Source: Ignavibacteria bacterium
GTDB taxonomy: Bacteria; Bacteroidota; Ignavibacteria; UBA10030
Length of the DNA: 64,000 nt
Assembly (NCBI GenBank): GCA_016873805.1
Contig: VGVZ01000006.1
Location: forward strand, 1-64,000
Direction: 5' to 3'
Below the pieces are notes generated by a model, which saw only the letters and a list, made by a program, of their open reading frames with translations, did not search any database and was not told the DNA's origin. A program made the translations under genes and the position numbers. The stretch's first letter is position 1; each line of letters starts with the position of its first letter. Shown here piece after piece: positions 15,920 through 24,951 of the stretch.

Positions 15920-16303
15920 CTATCGTTCCTGCCTTTGCCATCGCGACTCGCGCTCCTCGATGTCCTTGATGAACTCCTCATACAGTCTTTTCTGATCCTC
16001 CGACAGATGCTTGCGGATTTCCGATCGGAGCGTATCGCGCCGGACGCGAAACGTCTCCGCGTACGATCGTCTGATCTCGTTGAATCGGGCACGACTGGTT
16101 TCGAGGATTGAATCAATCAACGCCGTCTGGATCGAGTCGAGCTTCAATCTCGCGGTGAACTCTTTCATCACATCGGATTGCGTGGATGACCGATGACGGG
16201 GCTTCTCTCCCCCCAAGAATCGTGCACCGACAACTCCCCCGGCGACGGCACCAAGCACAAAACTCACAACGATGAACACGAAGGTTCGTGATTTTGGTTT
16301 CAT
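15920..16303 (-). CDS. Spy/CpxP-like periplasmic helical protein
   Basis: 127 residues. An N-terminal membrane anchor (about 8-28, with GAVAGGVVGARFLGG) precedes a wholly helical, charged domain with the look of Spy/CpxP or heavy-metal-resistance proteins: LKLDSIQTALIDSILETSRARFNEIRRS, then LRSEIRKHLSEDQKRLYEEFI. The last motif resembles the LTpEQ-type motif of these chaperones. It may act as a periplasmic stress chaperone or sensor. It sits directly between the anti-sigma factor (14 bp upstream) and the MacA-like gene, which supports an envelope-stress role. Overall similarity is too low for a firm family call. Confidence 0.6.
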   Translation of the reverse strand: MKPKSRTFVFIVVSFVLGAVAGGVVGARFLGGEKPRHRSSTQSDVMKEFTARLKLDSIQTALIDSILETSRARFNEIRRSYAETFRVRRDTLRSEIRKHLSEDQKRLYEEFIKDIEERESRWQRQER

Positions 16304-16317
16304 CGGAAGTCTCTCAA

Positions 16318-16773
16318 TTACTTTTGCGCGACGGCAAGCAGAATGTCATTTTTCGAAATTGACTCACGTTGGAGCAGAGAGACCGGCGTGTTCCCTTCCG
16401 GGACCTCTCCGCTCAGATAACTCTCCATAATCACCGGTTGCTGGGGCTCCGTGGCGAGCAAGAACGCCACGAGCACGATGACCGCCAGTGAGAGTCCGAA
16501 GACGGTCTTTCGCGCCAGTGCTTCCACCGGCATCCAAAAACTTGTTTCCTCTTCATCCTCTCGTACCGTCTCCAGCACCCGGCGGGAAAACCCTGCCGGA
16601 AGCTGAATCTCCTCCAGACTTCTCACGCCCGATCCGATCAGCCTCCATGTCTTGAGAAGGGCGGCACATTCCTCGCAGCGAACCAGATGATCCTTCATGA
16701 CCGATTCTTCATCGGAAGAAAGTTCGCCGTCATGGAGCGCACTCAGTTGTTGGCGATAGTATCGATGATTCAT
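16318..16773 (-). CDS. Zinc-finger anti-sigma factor (membrane-anchored)
   Basis: 151 residues. The N-terminal zf-HC2 domain shows the HxxxCxxC zinc motif (DHLVRCEEC, residues ~28-36), preceded by LSALHDGELSSDEE, as in RsrA/ChrR-type anti-sigma domains. One membrane segment lies near 92-107 (VFGLSLAVIVLVAFLLA), and a ~45-residue periplasmic tail follows. Its start overlaps the stop of the sigma-factor gene by 4 nt (16770-16773), so the two are translationally coupled. It is predicted to sequester the ECF factor at the membrane until an envelope signal arrives. Confidence 0.85.
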   Translation of the reverse strand: MNHRYYRQQLSALHDGELSSDEESVMKDHLVRCEECAALLKTWRLIGSGVRSLEEIQLPAGFSRRVLETVREDEEETSFWMPVEALARKTVFGLSLAVIVLVAFLLATEPQQPVIMESYLSGEVPEGNTPVSLLQRESISKNDILLAVAQK

Positions 16774-17378
16774 GTTCGCTCCTCGAAATAGTTGCTCAGG
16801 AGTTTCCGCAACTCCTCCCTTGCCCGGAAGATTCGAGATTTCACCGCCTGAGGTGAAATATTCAACGTCTCGGCAATTTCACCGTAGGACAATCCCTCAT
16901 ACTCCCTCAGTACGATCGCCACACGATGCGCTGGGCTTAGCTTGTCGATCGCCTCGCGAATGGTCACCCGCTTCTCCTCCAGGAGAACGTGATCGCTGGG
17001 CCCCTCCGATTTCCTTGTCTTTTCCTCTCGGTGAAGAACAGCTTCGCTGAAGTAGTCGATCGATAATGTCTTCTTGATCTTTCGCCGTCGGAGTTCATCG
17101 ATCGAGATATTGACTGCGATCCGATAGATCCATGCAAAAAGGGATGCCTCGTATTCAAATCGAGGCAATGACCGGTGAACCCGGATGAATACTTCCTGTG
17201 TGAGATCTTCCACATCATCCGGTAAACCAAGCGTCAGATAAATGACGTTCGCGACCTGGCGCTGATACTTTCGGACGAGCTCCGCAAAGGCCGTCTCATT
17301 GCCGCCTTTGATTGCCTCGATAAGCCGGAGATCTTCCCTGGCTTGGGTCACGTTTGACTTGCCTGATAAACGTTCCAC
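16770..17378 (-). CDS. ECF-family RNA polymerase sigma factor
   Basis: 202 residues, the usual ECF size. Region 2 is visible at about 28-95 (FAELVRKYQRQVANVIYLTLG, DVEDLTQEVFIRVHRSLPRFEYEASLF, WIYRIAVN) and region 4 at about 130-190 (LSPAHRVAIVLREYEGLSYGEIAETLNI, VKSRIFRAREELRKLL). GTG 17378 is the likely start. It is the first gene of a minus-strand run reaching at least the Spy-like gene and probably the MacA/permease/DUF5916 genes. The adjacent anti-sigma factor indicates signal-dependent release. I could not identify its own target promoter with confidence. Confidence 0.9.
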   Translation of the reverse strand: MERLSGKSNVTQAREDLRLIEAIKGGNETAFAELVRKYQRQVANVIYLTLGLPDDVEDLTQEVFIRVHRSLPRFEYEASLFAWIYRIAVNISIDELRRRKIKKTLSIDYFSEAVLHREEKTRKSEGPSDHVLLEEKRVTIREAIDKLSPAHRVAIVLREYEGLSYGEIAETLNISPQAVKSRIFRAREELRKLLSNYFEERT

Positions 17379-17464
17379 AGACTAGAAAGTTTCCTGGAAA
17401 AACTGTGATCCGACCTTAGACGCCGAACAGGGAGTGCAGGTTCATGTGGTTGTGCGCTTTTCTC

Positions 17465-17496
17465 AAAAAAAAAGAGCCCAACCATCCGATTGGGCG
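17465..17496 (-). terminator. Intrinsic terminator after mnmA
   Basis: On the minus strand a GCCCAA/TTGGGC stem (17495-17490 with 17481-17476, 8-nt loop) is followed by T's opposite the A9 run at 17465-17473. It is placed 43 bp after the mnmA stop. Confidence 0.85.
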
Positions 17497-17538
17497 CTTC
17501 CTCGCAGCATGCAATCCGGGATCACCGCCCCCTTGCTC

Positions 17539-18630
17539 TCATTTCGAAGAATCGATAATCCCGCCCCCGAGCAATAGGTCATTCGCATAGAAAACAACTG
17601 ATTGGCCCGCCGTGATCGCCCTTTTCGGCTGTTCGAAGACCACCCTCACGATGTCCCCTTCCTCCGGGTAGATTCTAGCCGATGTGGCAACGTCATTGTA
17701 CCTGATCTTTGCTGTCACGTCCATTGGAGCCAGGGCCGGATCAATCGACACCCAATTCAGCTGAGAGGCGGTGAGTTCCGAGCGCTCGAGATCGCTCGCC
17801 CCGCCGACATAGACCTCGTTGCGCTCCTTGCCGATTCCCGTCACATACATCTTACGGCCGAACGCCCCGATACCCCTTCGCTGTCCAATCGTATAGAAGG
17901 GAAAACCCCGATGGGTTCCCACCACGGCGCCGTTCCAGATGATGTTTCCCCCATCGACAGCCGACTCGAGCGCTGGATCCTGATACTTCAAGAATCGCTC
18001 ATAGTTGTTGTCCGCGATGAAGCAGATCTCGAAGCTCTCATCTTTCTGTGCCGTCCGCAGGCCAAGACTTTTTGCAAGTGCTCGGACTTCCGGTTTCTCC
18101 AGATCGCCGAGTGGAAACTTCGTTTTCGCCAGGGCTCCTTGCGAGAGTCCCCACAGCGCGTACGACTGATCCTTGAGTTTGTATCGCCCTTTCAAAATCG
18201 TATGACGCTGACGATCCGGATCGAATTCCGATCTCGCGTAGTGCCCCGTGGCGATATAGTCTGCCCCCAACGCGTTGGCTTTCTTCAGCAATTCTCCCCA
18301 TTTGATGTCGCGGTTGCAGACGACGCAGGGATTTGGAGTCCGGCCATCGAGATACTCAGACACGAAGTTGCTGATCACCTTTTGCTCGAACGAATCCCGG
18401 AAATCGACCACATAATGAGGAATTCCCAGCGTGACCGCAACGGCCCGCGCATCATTCATAGCACCCAAACCACAACAACTCGTCTGGTTCACCGGACCAC
18501 CTCCGACATCCTCGAAGTCATAGGTCTTCATCGTGATGCCGATGACTTCAAAACCTTCTTCAAGGAGCAGAGCAGCAGCCACCGACGAATCGACTCCACC
18601 ACTCATTCCCACAACAACTTTCTTCTTCAT
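17539..18630 (-). CDS. mnmA: tRNA-specific 2-thiouridylase MnmA
   Basis: 363 residues from ATG 18630, which is preceded by GGGGAAGG; the longer frame to 18699 adds a non-conserved extension. The PP-loop SGGVDSS is near the N-terminus. The catalytic cysteines lie in TPNPCVVCN and in FEICFIADNN, and TGHYAR and TIGQRRG are also typical. MnmA adenylates U34 and inserts sulfur to make s2U in tRNAs for Lys, Glu and Gln, using persulfide sulfur. It is monocistronic: its own promoter is upstream and a strong terminator is downstream. Confidence 0.96.
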   Translation of the reverse strand: MKKKVVVGMSGGVDSSVAAALLLEEGFEVIGITMKTYDFEDVGGGPVNQTSCCGLGAMNDARAVAVTLGIPHYVVDFRDSFEQKVISNFVSEYLDGRTPNPCVVCNRDIKWGELLKKANALGADYIATGHYARSEFDPDRQRHTILKGRYKLKDQSYALWGLSQGALAKTKFPLGDLEKPEVRALAKSLGLRTAQKDESFEICFIADNNYERFLKYQDPALESAVDGGNIIWNGAVVGTHRGFPFYTIGQRRGIGAFGRKMYVTGIGKERNEVYVGGASDLERSELTASQLNWVSIDPALAPMDVTAKIRYNDVATSARIYPEEGDIVRVVFEQPKRAITAGQSVVFYANDLLLGGGIIDSSK

Positions 18631-18651
18631 CCTTCCCCGTACGTTTGCATC

Positions 18652-18680
18652 AAAATACGAAAAACTTCGTGCACACGCAA
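18652..18680 (-). promoter_or_regulatory. Sigma-70 promoter for mnmA
   Basis: Minus strand -35 TTGCGT (18680-18675), 17-bp spacer, -10 TATTTT (18657-18652). Expected start near 18645, giving a ~15-nt leader with the GGGGAAGG ribosome site. Confidence 0.5.
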
Positions 18681-18699
18681 AGAACGGACATGAGAACAA

Positions 18700-18722
18700 G
18701 ACGGCCGCTTGCCGCGGCCGTC
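18700..18722 (-). terminator. GC-rich hairpin terminator after the S9 peptidase gene
   Basis: A perfect 9-bp stem, GACGGCCGC/GCGGCCGTC with a 5-nt loop, lies 27 bp after the peptidase stop. The following TTGTTCT is only moderately T-rich. Confidence 0.6.
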
Positions 18723-18748
18723 AGATCATTGGCATGCGCGGGCGGTCA

Positions 18749-20991
18749 TCATTTCCGTCCGGATGGAGAGACCCGGTTCTTCACATACTTGTCAGCCCAT
18801 TCGAGCATTTCCGCGATCACGTGCAACACCGATTCGCGCGCAGAATATCCATGACTCTCGTAGGGAAGCATCACGAGCCTGACCGTTCCTCCGTGTCCGC
18901 TCACGGCCTGATAGAGCCGATCGGATTGGATGGGATGAGTCCCCTGATTGTTATCCATCTCTCCGTGGATCAACAGCAACGGTTCATTGATCTTGTTCGC
19001 AAAGGTGAAGGGAGAGACTTTCGTGTAGGTCTCCGTCGCTTCCCAGAATGATCGCCGCTCGCTTTGAAATCCAAACGGTGTGAGGGAGCGATTGTACGCG
19101 CCGCTCCGCGCAATTCCCGCAGCAAACAGATCGGAGTGCGCGAGCAGATTAGCCGTCATGAATGCGCCGTAGCTGTGACCGGACACGAACATGCGCGACC
19201 GATCCGCGACGCCCATCGAATCCAGCTTGTCGATCGCGGCTTTCGCCGATGACACGATCTGATCCACAAACGTGTCGTTCATCGTCTCCGGATCGCCGAC
19301 AACCGGCATCGTGGCGTCCATGAGCACGGCATATCCCTGCGTGAGGAAGAAGAGCGGCGAGGTTCCCCGCAAGAACGTGAACGCGTTCGGCGAGCTTCGC
19401 ACCTGCCCCGCAGTAGCAGGATCGGAATATTCCAGCGGATAGGCCCAGATCAGAGTTGGGAGACGCGTTCCTGTCTTGTACCCTGGGGGAAGGTACAGCG
19501 TCCCCGAAAGCGCGACGCCGTCAGGGCGGTTGTATCGCAACAGTTCCTTCTGGATTCCTGTAAGCTCGGGAGCAGGATCTATGAAGTCGGTCAGAAACGT
19601 GCGTTTCTTCGACTTGCGATCGACGATGTAGAAATTCGGCGGCTGTGTTTTGGATTCGAATCGAGTGAGGATCGTGTTCCTTCCGTCATCGACAAAGGCG
19701 AGGAATTGTTCCAGACTTCTTTCATCAGACTGAAAAAGACGTTCCTTCTTGAGGGTCTTCACATTCAGTCGATCAAGAAACGGTCTGTCTCCCTGCTCGC
19801 TCGCGCCTCGACCTGTCAGGTAGACCCAATCACCATCTTGGAGGATGGTTGTCCCCCCTTTGCGATCGGTCTGCATGACCGGACGCCCGGGGTCGTTGTA
19901 GACGTCGTTGATGCTGAGATCGAAAAGAACTTTCCGGTCCTTCGCAGGGTGCAGCAGGTTGACGAGCGCTGTGGTCCGCCATCTCTTGTCCCTGTTGACT
20001 TCTGAGAGAACGGCATGGTCCCGATGACTCGTCCATTCAATCCCCGCGAACCGATGTTCCAGCTTCAGAAGTTCGGAAGGTTCAGCGGAAAACGGGGCTG
20101 AGAGGGTCATGAGCTTGTCCCGATGGGGAACTTTCCTCGTCGGATTTCCCTCGTCCAGTGCCTCCGCCCAGACGAGTTTCGCGGGGTGGAGTTCTTGCCA
20201 CTGAACATTGCGCGGTCCTTTCGGAACACCCTGGGTCGGCACCTCATCGCTCACCGGTAGATCGGCAATAACTTTGACGAGTTTACCGCTTCGCTCCCAC
20301 ACCTCACTTGTCCTGGCAAAATAGAAGAAGGGGACCCTCGTGGAGAATGGTTGACGCACCTGCGACACCAGAAGGTAGTTTTCATTCGGCGAGAACCTCA
20401 CCGAGGTGTAGATCCCCGGCGTCCCAATCGCCGTTGATGTTCCTGTCACGACATCCACCGTTCGTAATTGCGACTCTCCGTAGTACGCGAAGAGATCCTC
20501 ATCATGGGCTGTGCGGAGGAGGTCTTGGTAGGTGGGAATGCGCGACGTCTTCCCCGCTGTCTCTTCCACATTCGGACCGACCGGCACCGAGGGAGCGGCG
20601 GGAGGAGCACCTCTGGCGGAGACGATCGCCTTCACGAGGAGAGTCCGATTATCCGAGAGCCAGCTCATGGGTGATCCGAAAATATCATTCACACAGATTC
20701 CGGCCACCGCTTGTGACTTGTGAACACGGTCGTCCGCTGACGAGAATTCAATACTGGATTGATCCTCATCCCGGCGAGTCGGAGCATCGGCTGAGCAAGC
20801 ATTTCGATCGAGGGATGTGGCTCGTACTCCACAAACATCATTGCATCGTTTCGCGGACTTACGGATGTCACGGGAGTCGGCGGTGCATCAAGAATATCGA
20901 CGATCTGTGTTGGGGGGAGCTTGTACGGATCCTGCGCACTGACGAAACCGGCTGCCAGAAGCAGGAGGAGAACGACAACGGGAGTTCGCAT
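18749..20991 (-). pseudogene. S9D glutamyl-endopeptidase-like serine peptidase, internally deleted and frameshifted
   Basis: The gene starts at ATG 20991 (AAAGGA upstream) with a signal peptide (MRTPVVVL...FVSAQ) and the family N-terminus (YKLPPTQIVDILDAPPTP, MLRLAGMRINP). The frame closes at TGA 20691-20689. In another frame the protein resumes as CVNDIFGSPMSWLSDNRTLLV and runs 652 codons to 18749 with an intact C-terminal hydrolase domain (GHSYGAFMTANLLAHS, HGEMDNNQ, ESHGYSARES supplying Ser, Asp, His). Against plant and bacterial S9D enzymes as I recall them, roughly 70 residues (about one propeller blade) are missing at the junction, where a tandem CTTGTGA repeat (20710-20723) sits. The downstream piece alone has no signal peptide. 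It is probably inactive, unless this is an assembly collapse. Confidence 0.75.
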
Positions 20992-21095
20992 ATGTCCGTT
21001 CCTTTGTTGTTTGTGCATGTTCATCATCCGGGAACTTGTTTCAGCAACGAGAAAAGGCCCACCGGCGGTGACACATCGTATCCAACAGGATTTCA

Positions 21096-23126
21096 CTATA
21101 TCTGAACTTCGAGTTGAAGCGTGAATCTGTTGTCGATGTCCCCCTGGATCTCTGAAGAACCCGAACTCATCGATTTGGCCCCTTCGCGAATTGTCGCGGC
21201 GTATCGGAACCAGACGTCGAGACTCTTCATAACCTCGTATCTGCCGGTGACGTACCACCGCACGCCCCGCCCGTACAGGGCAGGATTGGAAAATGTCCCC
21301 CCGACGTCGGTCTCAAATTCATATACTCGCGAATCATATGAATCGGTTTCGAACACACACACGCGACTATCAATCAGAAGTCGCCTGATCGGGATAATCC
21401 TGATGTCCTGGTAGATCAGATACCCTTTTTCGTATTTGCCGCTGATGCCATAGCGTACGTTGACCAGCTCGAATCTCGTTCGCCATCGAAACGTGATCGA
21501 CGGTACGAACATGAGAGTCATGCGATAGTTTTGTTGCTCGCGATCCCCGACCTGCCGGACACTCCGTTGGACCTCGTCGAGCCCCGACTCAGTTACCGAT
21601 TTCACCTTCGCCTTGTACTGCGCGTGGAGCGCGAGTTTACGGGTGAATGTCACTTCCGCGAGCGTGAGGAGATCATGGCCCCCCGATGGGAGTCGGATGA
21701 GCGTCGTTCCCCATGGAAAGCGGAAGTGGTCATAGTATGCGGAGAGCATGAGCCAGCTGGTCGCGCGCAACTTCAGACCGGCGTACACCCCGCGTTCATT
21801 TCGAGTGCCGTCGCTCTCTCCAAATCCATTTCCGTGAAAGCTGTTGAAATCGAACGGATAATCTCGGCCGATCACAACAACGTTGAACCCGCGAACCGGG
21901 CGAAAGAGGATTCCTGCTATCCCGGCGACGGTTCCATCGTCATCCCTCGCGACCTCCGCAAACGCGCTCACTCTTTTTTCCGCGTAGATCAAATCGACGC
22001 TCGTCGCCCCCACGTCTCGTCCTGATGGGGCGAATGTTCCGGAAAGGGCAAGGGGATGTTCAAATCGTGCTCGATAGCCCGTGGTTCCGACGGCAATTCC
22101 CTTTGTGATTGCATAGACGAGCCGCGCGCCCATCATCCGTTCGCTGGTCGTGTTTCTACGGAGGAGTTCGCTCTCCGTCCGAAAATATCCGGCGGTATAG
22201 AGGCTGCTGATTTCCCCGTTCGGAGTCACCGTCGCATGAAGCGGTTTCTGTGAATAGGCGATTGACAGCGATGCCGGGCCGAATCCGACCGTGGCCGCAG
22301 CTCCACGGAAATAGAGGTTCTCCTCAGTCGAGAGAAACGGCTTGATACCTCCCCCCCGCTTGCGAAACGGCTGCAACACATCACTCCCCTTTCCAAACGA
22401 GAGCGATCTCCAGAATGTCAGTCCGCTCGCAGCTTCAAAGACATAGTCCCCAACAATCAGGTGCTCAATAGGTCCCAGCCGCCGAACGTCCACGTATCCC
22501 GCAACATGGTCCCCGATTCGACGTTCCCCCGCATCCTTCTCTGCCAGAGCGCCGATCTCGACGATGGTCCCCGGCGTTCCTTCGAAAAGATCGATGGGAA
22601 TCGAGCGCGCCACAAGTCGGTTGTAGATTTTGAACGAGGAACCGGTGAAGCTCCCGTCTTGGAAGCCGCGGCGCTTTTGGAGGTCTTCCTGGACCCTGCT
22701 GCGGAGGCGCAGCGATCCAATTCCGAATGGAGATTGAAACCCCGTAGTCGACCCGACAGTCACGAACTTCCGTACGGTCCCAAAGATATCCGGCGTGATC
22801 CCATCGATTTCGAACAAATCGTCGATCGATCTGAACGGGTCCCGCTCTCGCCGTTCGAGAATGTTCAGAATGGTGATGGGATCCAACCCGGGAATTTGCT
22901 GAAGCTCTTCATTCGTCGCGGTATTAAGATCGAGGGGGTTCTCTTCGAGTCGTGTCAGGAGATCGATCAGCTCAGAATCCTCAGCATCTTGCGTGGCATT
23001 CTCGAGAATACTTTCCAGGTCCGGCTCGACGATCGATACGGTATCGCGGACCACCTCCTGTTCCTGCGCGCTCAAGCAGGATACAATGAATGCAAGAATG
23101 AGGAGGACTATGCAAAGGCGGGCCAT
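21096..23126 (-). CDS. Helix-hairpin-helix (ComEA-type) protein with outer-membrane barrel-like body
   Basis: 676 residues. A signal peptide ends at LSAQ. Residues ~60-130 hold two ComEA-type helix-hairpin-helix motifs (PLDLNTATNEELQQIPGLDP and DPFRSIDDLFEIDGITPDIF). The remaining ~530 residues are amphipathic beta strands rich in aromatic and basic residues (LRATSWLMLSAYYDHFRFPWG, ALHAQYKAKVKSV, RWYVTGRYEVMKSLDVWFRY), as in an outer-membrane barrel. Related proteins are widespread in Bacteroidota with no assigned function; DNA uptake has been suggested only by the HhH motif. It begins 6 bp after the stop of the PorV-like gene, so the two form an operon. Confidence 0.8.
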   Translation of the reverse strand: MARLCIVLLILAFIVSCLSAQEQEVVRDTVSIVEPDLESILENATQDAEDSELIDLLTRLEENPLDLNTATNEELQQIPGLDPITILNILERRERDPFRSIDDLFEIDGITPDIFGTVRKFVTVGSTTGFQSPFGIGSLRLRSRVQEDLQKRRGFQDGSFTGSSFKIYNRLVARSIPIDLFEGTPGTIVEIGALAEKDAGERRIGDHVAGYVDVRRLGPIEHLIVGDYVFEAASGLTFWRSLSFGKGSDVLQPFRKRGGGIKPFLSTEENLYFRGAAATVGFGPASLSIAYSQKPLHATVTPNGEISSLYTAGYFRTESELLRRNTTSERMMGARLVYAITKGIAVGTTGYRARFEHPLALSGTFAPSGRDVGATSVDLIYAEKRVSAFAEVARDDDGTVAGIAGILFRPVRGFNVVVIGRDYPFDFNSFHGNGFGESDGTRNERGVYAGLKLRATSWLMLSAYYDHFRFPWGTTLIRLPSGGHDLLTLAEVTFTRKLALHAQYKAKVKSVTESGLDEVQRSVRQVGDREQQNYRMTLMFVPSITFRWRTRFELVNVRYGISGKYEKGYLIYQDIRIIPIRRLLIDSRVCVFETDSYDSRVYEFETDVGGTFSNPALYGRGVRWYVTGRYEVMKSLDVWFRYAATIREGAKSMSSGSSEIQGDIDNRFTLQLEVQI

Positions 23127-23132
23127 GGTTCG

Positions 23133-23951
23133 CTAACGTCCCACGACAATTCCAACTTCTATCTGGTGAGTCCATCCGAGATCGGGATGGTGAAATCCGG
23201 CATATTCGAAATCGAACATCGAATACGACATTCCTATCCCCCCAGAAAAGATGTCCGGTTGAGAACTCGTTCCCAAACGCAATGACAGGATGTCGAAAAA
23301 TGTTTGTTCGACGCCCGCTTTGAGACTGAGCGGAAATCTCACATCTTTCTCGAGTTCAACCGCGATATTGAAATTCCGGATGGGCGAATAAGCAGTTCCA
23401 AATGTGAAGAGGCGAGGGAGCCGCTCGTTGGTGGATCCGATCGTGGTTCCGGATATGTTCTTTGCGGCAAAGCCGAGTCGAAGGTCCTTCAACGGTGTTG
23501 CCTGCAGTCCGCAGTCGATGAGTATCGTGGTCGTCGCGCCATAGCGATCAAATGAAAAGCGATTGACATGAACCGTTAATCCTCCGGCAATATCCCAATC
23601 GATTTCCCCACCGACCGAAGCGGAGACGTTCGTTTCTTTGTAGAGTTCAAATCCGAACTGAACGGCATTGACTCCGATCGAAACCGGCCCCACCGGCATC
23701 ACGCCCCCGATTCCTACGGTTCGCAATTCTTTCAATCCAAACAGTTCCGGCATCAAGAAAGCAGATACCACGATCGCGCTGATTCCTGCAAGTCGAGCAG
23801 GATTTGAATGGACCGCCCAGACATCCGCGGAACCGGCAACGCTCGCTCCCCCCATCGCCGTGGACCGTGCACCGCGATGTTGCGCACTCAACGTGTCGAC
23901 AGCACATACCCCAAGCACGACAACGAGAGAGACAATGACTGATCCTTTCAT
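23133..23951 (-). CDS. PorV/PorQ/FadL-like outer-membrane beta-barrel protein
   Basis: 272 residues from ATG 23951 (AAGGAA upstream); a longer frame to 24119 would have no proper signal peptide. The signal peptide ends at DTLSAQ. It is followed by RSTAMGGASVAGSADVWAVHSNPARLAG, the hallmark start of PorV/PorQ and FadL-type barrels. Short alternating strands continue to the C-terminus (FEYAGFHHPDLGWTHQIEVGI). In T9SS organisms PorV shuttles cargo to the attachment complex, but this protein may simply be a paralogue. It shares an overlapping divergent promoter region with porD. Confidence 0.7.
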   Translation of the reverse strand: MKGSVIVSLVVVLGVCAVDTLSAQHRGARSTAMGGASVAGSADVWAVHSNPARLAGISAIVVSAFLMPELFGLKELRTVGIGGVMPVGPVSIGVNAVQFGFELYKETNVSASVGGEIDWDIAGGLTVHVNRFSFDRYGATTTILIDCGLQATPLKDLRLGFAAKNISGTTIGSTNERLPRLFTFGTAYSPIRNFNIAVELEKDVRFPLSLKAGVEQTFFDILSLRLGTSSQPDIFSGGIGMSYSMFDFEYAGFHHPDLGWTHQIEVGIVVGR

Positions 23952-23964
23952 GACGCTATTTTCC

Positions 23965-23993
23965 TTGAACAGGTAGATCGAATTCACTATATT
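23965..23993 (+). promoter_or_regulatory. Sigma-70 promoter for the DUF4835/porD gene
   Basis: -35 TTGAAC (23965-23970), 17-bp spacer, -10 TATATT (23988-23993). Only seven bases separate the -10 from ATG 24001, so the transcript should be leaderless or nearly so. Confidence 0.6.
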
Positions 23994-24015
23994 TTTCGCA
24001 ATGCTTCTCGTCCAA
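23986..24015 (-). promoter_or_regulatory. Divergent sigma-70 promoter for the PorV-like gene
   Basis: Minus strand -35 TTGGAC (24015-24010), 18-bp spacer, -10 TATAGT (23991-23986). Its -10 overlaps the -10 of the plus-strand promoter by four bases, so the two promoters should compete. Confidence 0.45.
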
Positions 24016-24939
24016 CGATCCATACGCCGAACTCTACTTCTGATCGCAGGAGTCAGCTGGACCCTCCTCTCCTCCCTGCCGAACGCGTCTGCCCAGGAAC
24101 TTCGATGTGATGTTACCATAAATATCGATAATATTCCATCGGCGCAGCGCGACTATCTCAGGAATTTTGAGGCCGATGTCGAACAATTCCTCAACGGTTA
24201 CCGATGGACCACCGAGGACCTGGGCGGCGAGAAGATCGATTGCGCCATGACAATTTCCTTCACCGGTGCGACGTCGGATTATCGGTACACCGCCAAGGTG
24301 TTCGTGGGGAGCCGCCGACCTGTCTACATCGGCAACGAGAGATCTCCGCGAGAAACGTTGGTTTTGCGAATACTGGACGAACAGTGGGAATTTGAATACG
24401 TTCCGAACAGGCCGCTCTATCATGACGAGTATCGGTTTGATCCGTTGGCGTCGTTTTTGGCCTACTATGCATATCTCATCGTCGGATTCGATCTTGAGAC
24501 GTACGTCGAGCTCTCCGGAACGAAATATTTCCAGAAGGCGCTTTCAATCTGCAACCAGGGGTCCTCTTCTGCGTTCGGAAAGGATTGGAAGCAGCAATCG
24601 GGGGGATCATACAGCAAGTTCAGCTTCGCTGAGGAATTGGTGGATTTGCGGAACCAACAATTCCGCCTCGCGTTTCACTCCTACCATTTCAACGGAGTCG
24701 ATCTGCTGGCAACGGAACTCAGCACCGGAATGGAAAACATGCTTCAAGCCGCTGAATCGATGGCTGAAATGCGACAGAGGTTGAATCCTCGCAGCTTGCT
24801 CGTGAAGACCTTTTTTGACACAAAGTATCTCGAGATCGCCGAGACCTTCCTCCAATATCCCAATCGATCGGTCTACGATCGCATCTCCAAAGCCGATCCT
24901 TCTCATCAAGGAACGTACACCGACTACAGTCGGCGATAA
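24001..24939 (+). CDS. porD: DUF4835 family protein (T9SS protein PorD)
   Basis: 312 residues. A signal peptide (RRTLLLIAGVSW...NASAQ) is followed by the DUF4835 pattern: ELRCDVTINIDNI, LRNFEADVEQFLNGYRWT, then YDEYRFDPLASFLAYYAYLIVGFDLETY-like text and the late QYPNRSVYDRISKADPSHQGTY. DUF4835 proteins are annotated as the type IX secretion protein PorD, a periplasmic or inner-leaflet component whose exact function is unclear. Its presence beside a PorV-like barrel and near T9SS cargo genes fits. The only reasonable start is ATG 24001, directly downstream of a promoter -10 box. Confidence 0.8.
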   Translation: MLLVQRSIRRTLLLIAGVSWTLLSSLPNASAQELRCDVTINIDNIPSAQRDYLRNFEADVEQFLNGYRWTTEDLGGEKIDCAMTISFTGATSDYRYTAKVFVGSRRPVYIGNERSPRETLVLRILDEQWEFEYVPNRPLYHDEYRFDPLASFLAYYAYLIVGFDLETYVELSGTKYFQKALSICNQGSSSAFGKDWKQQSGGSYSKFSFAEELVDLRNQQFRLAFHSYHFNGVDLLATELSTGMENMLQAAESMAEMRQRLNPRSLLVKTFFDTKYLEIAETFLQYPNRSVYDRISKADPSHQGTYTDYSRR

Positions 24940-24951
24940 TGTCACACCCCT

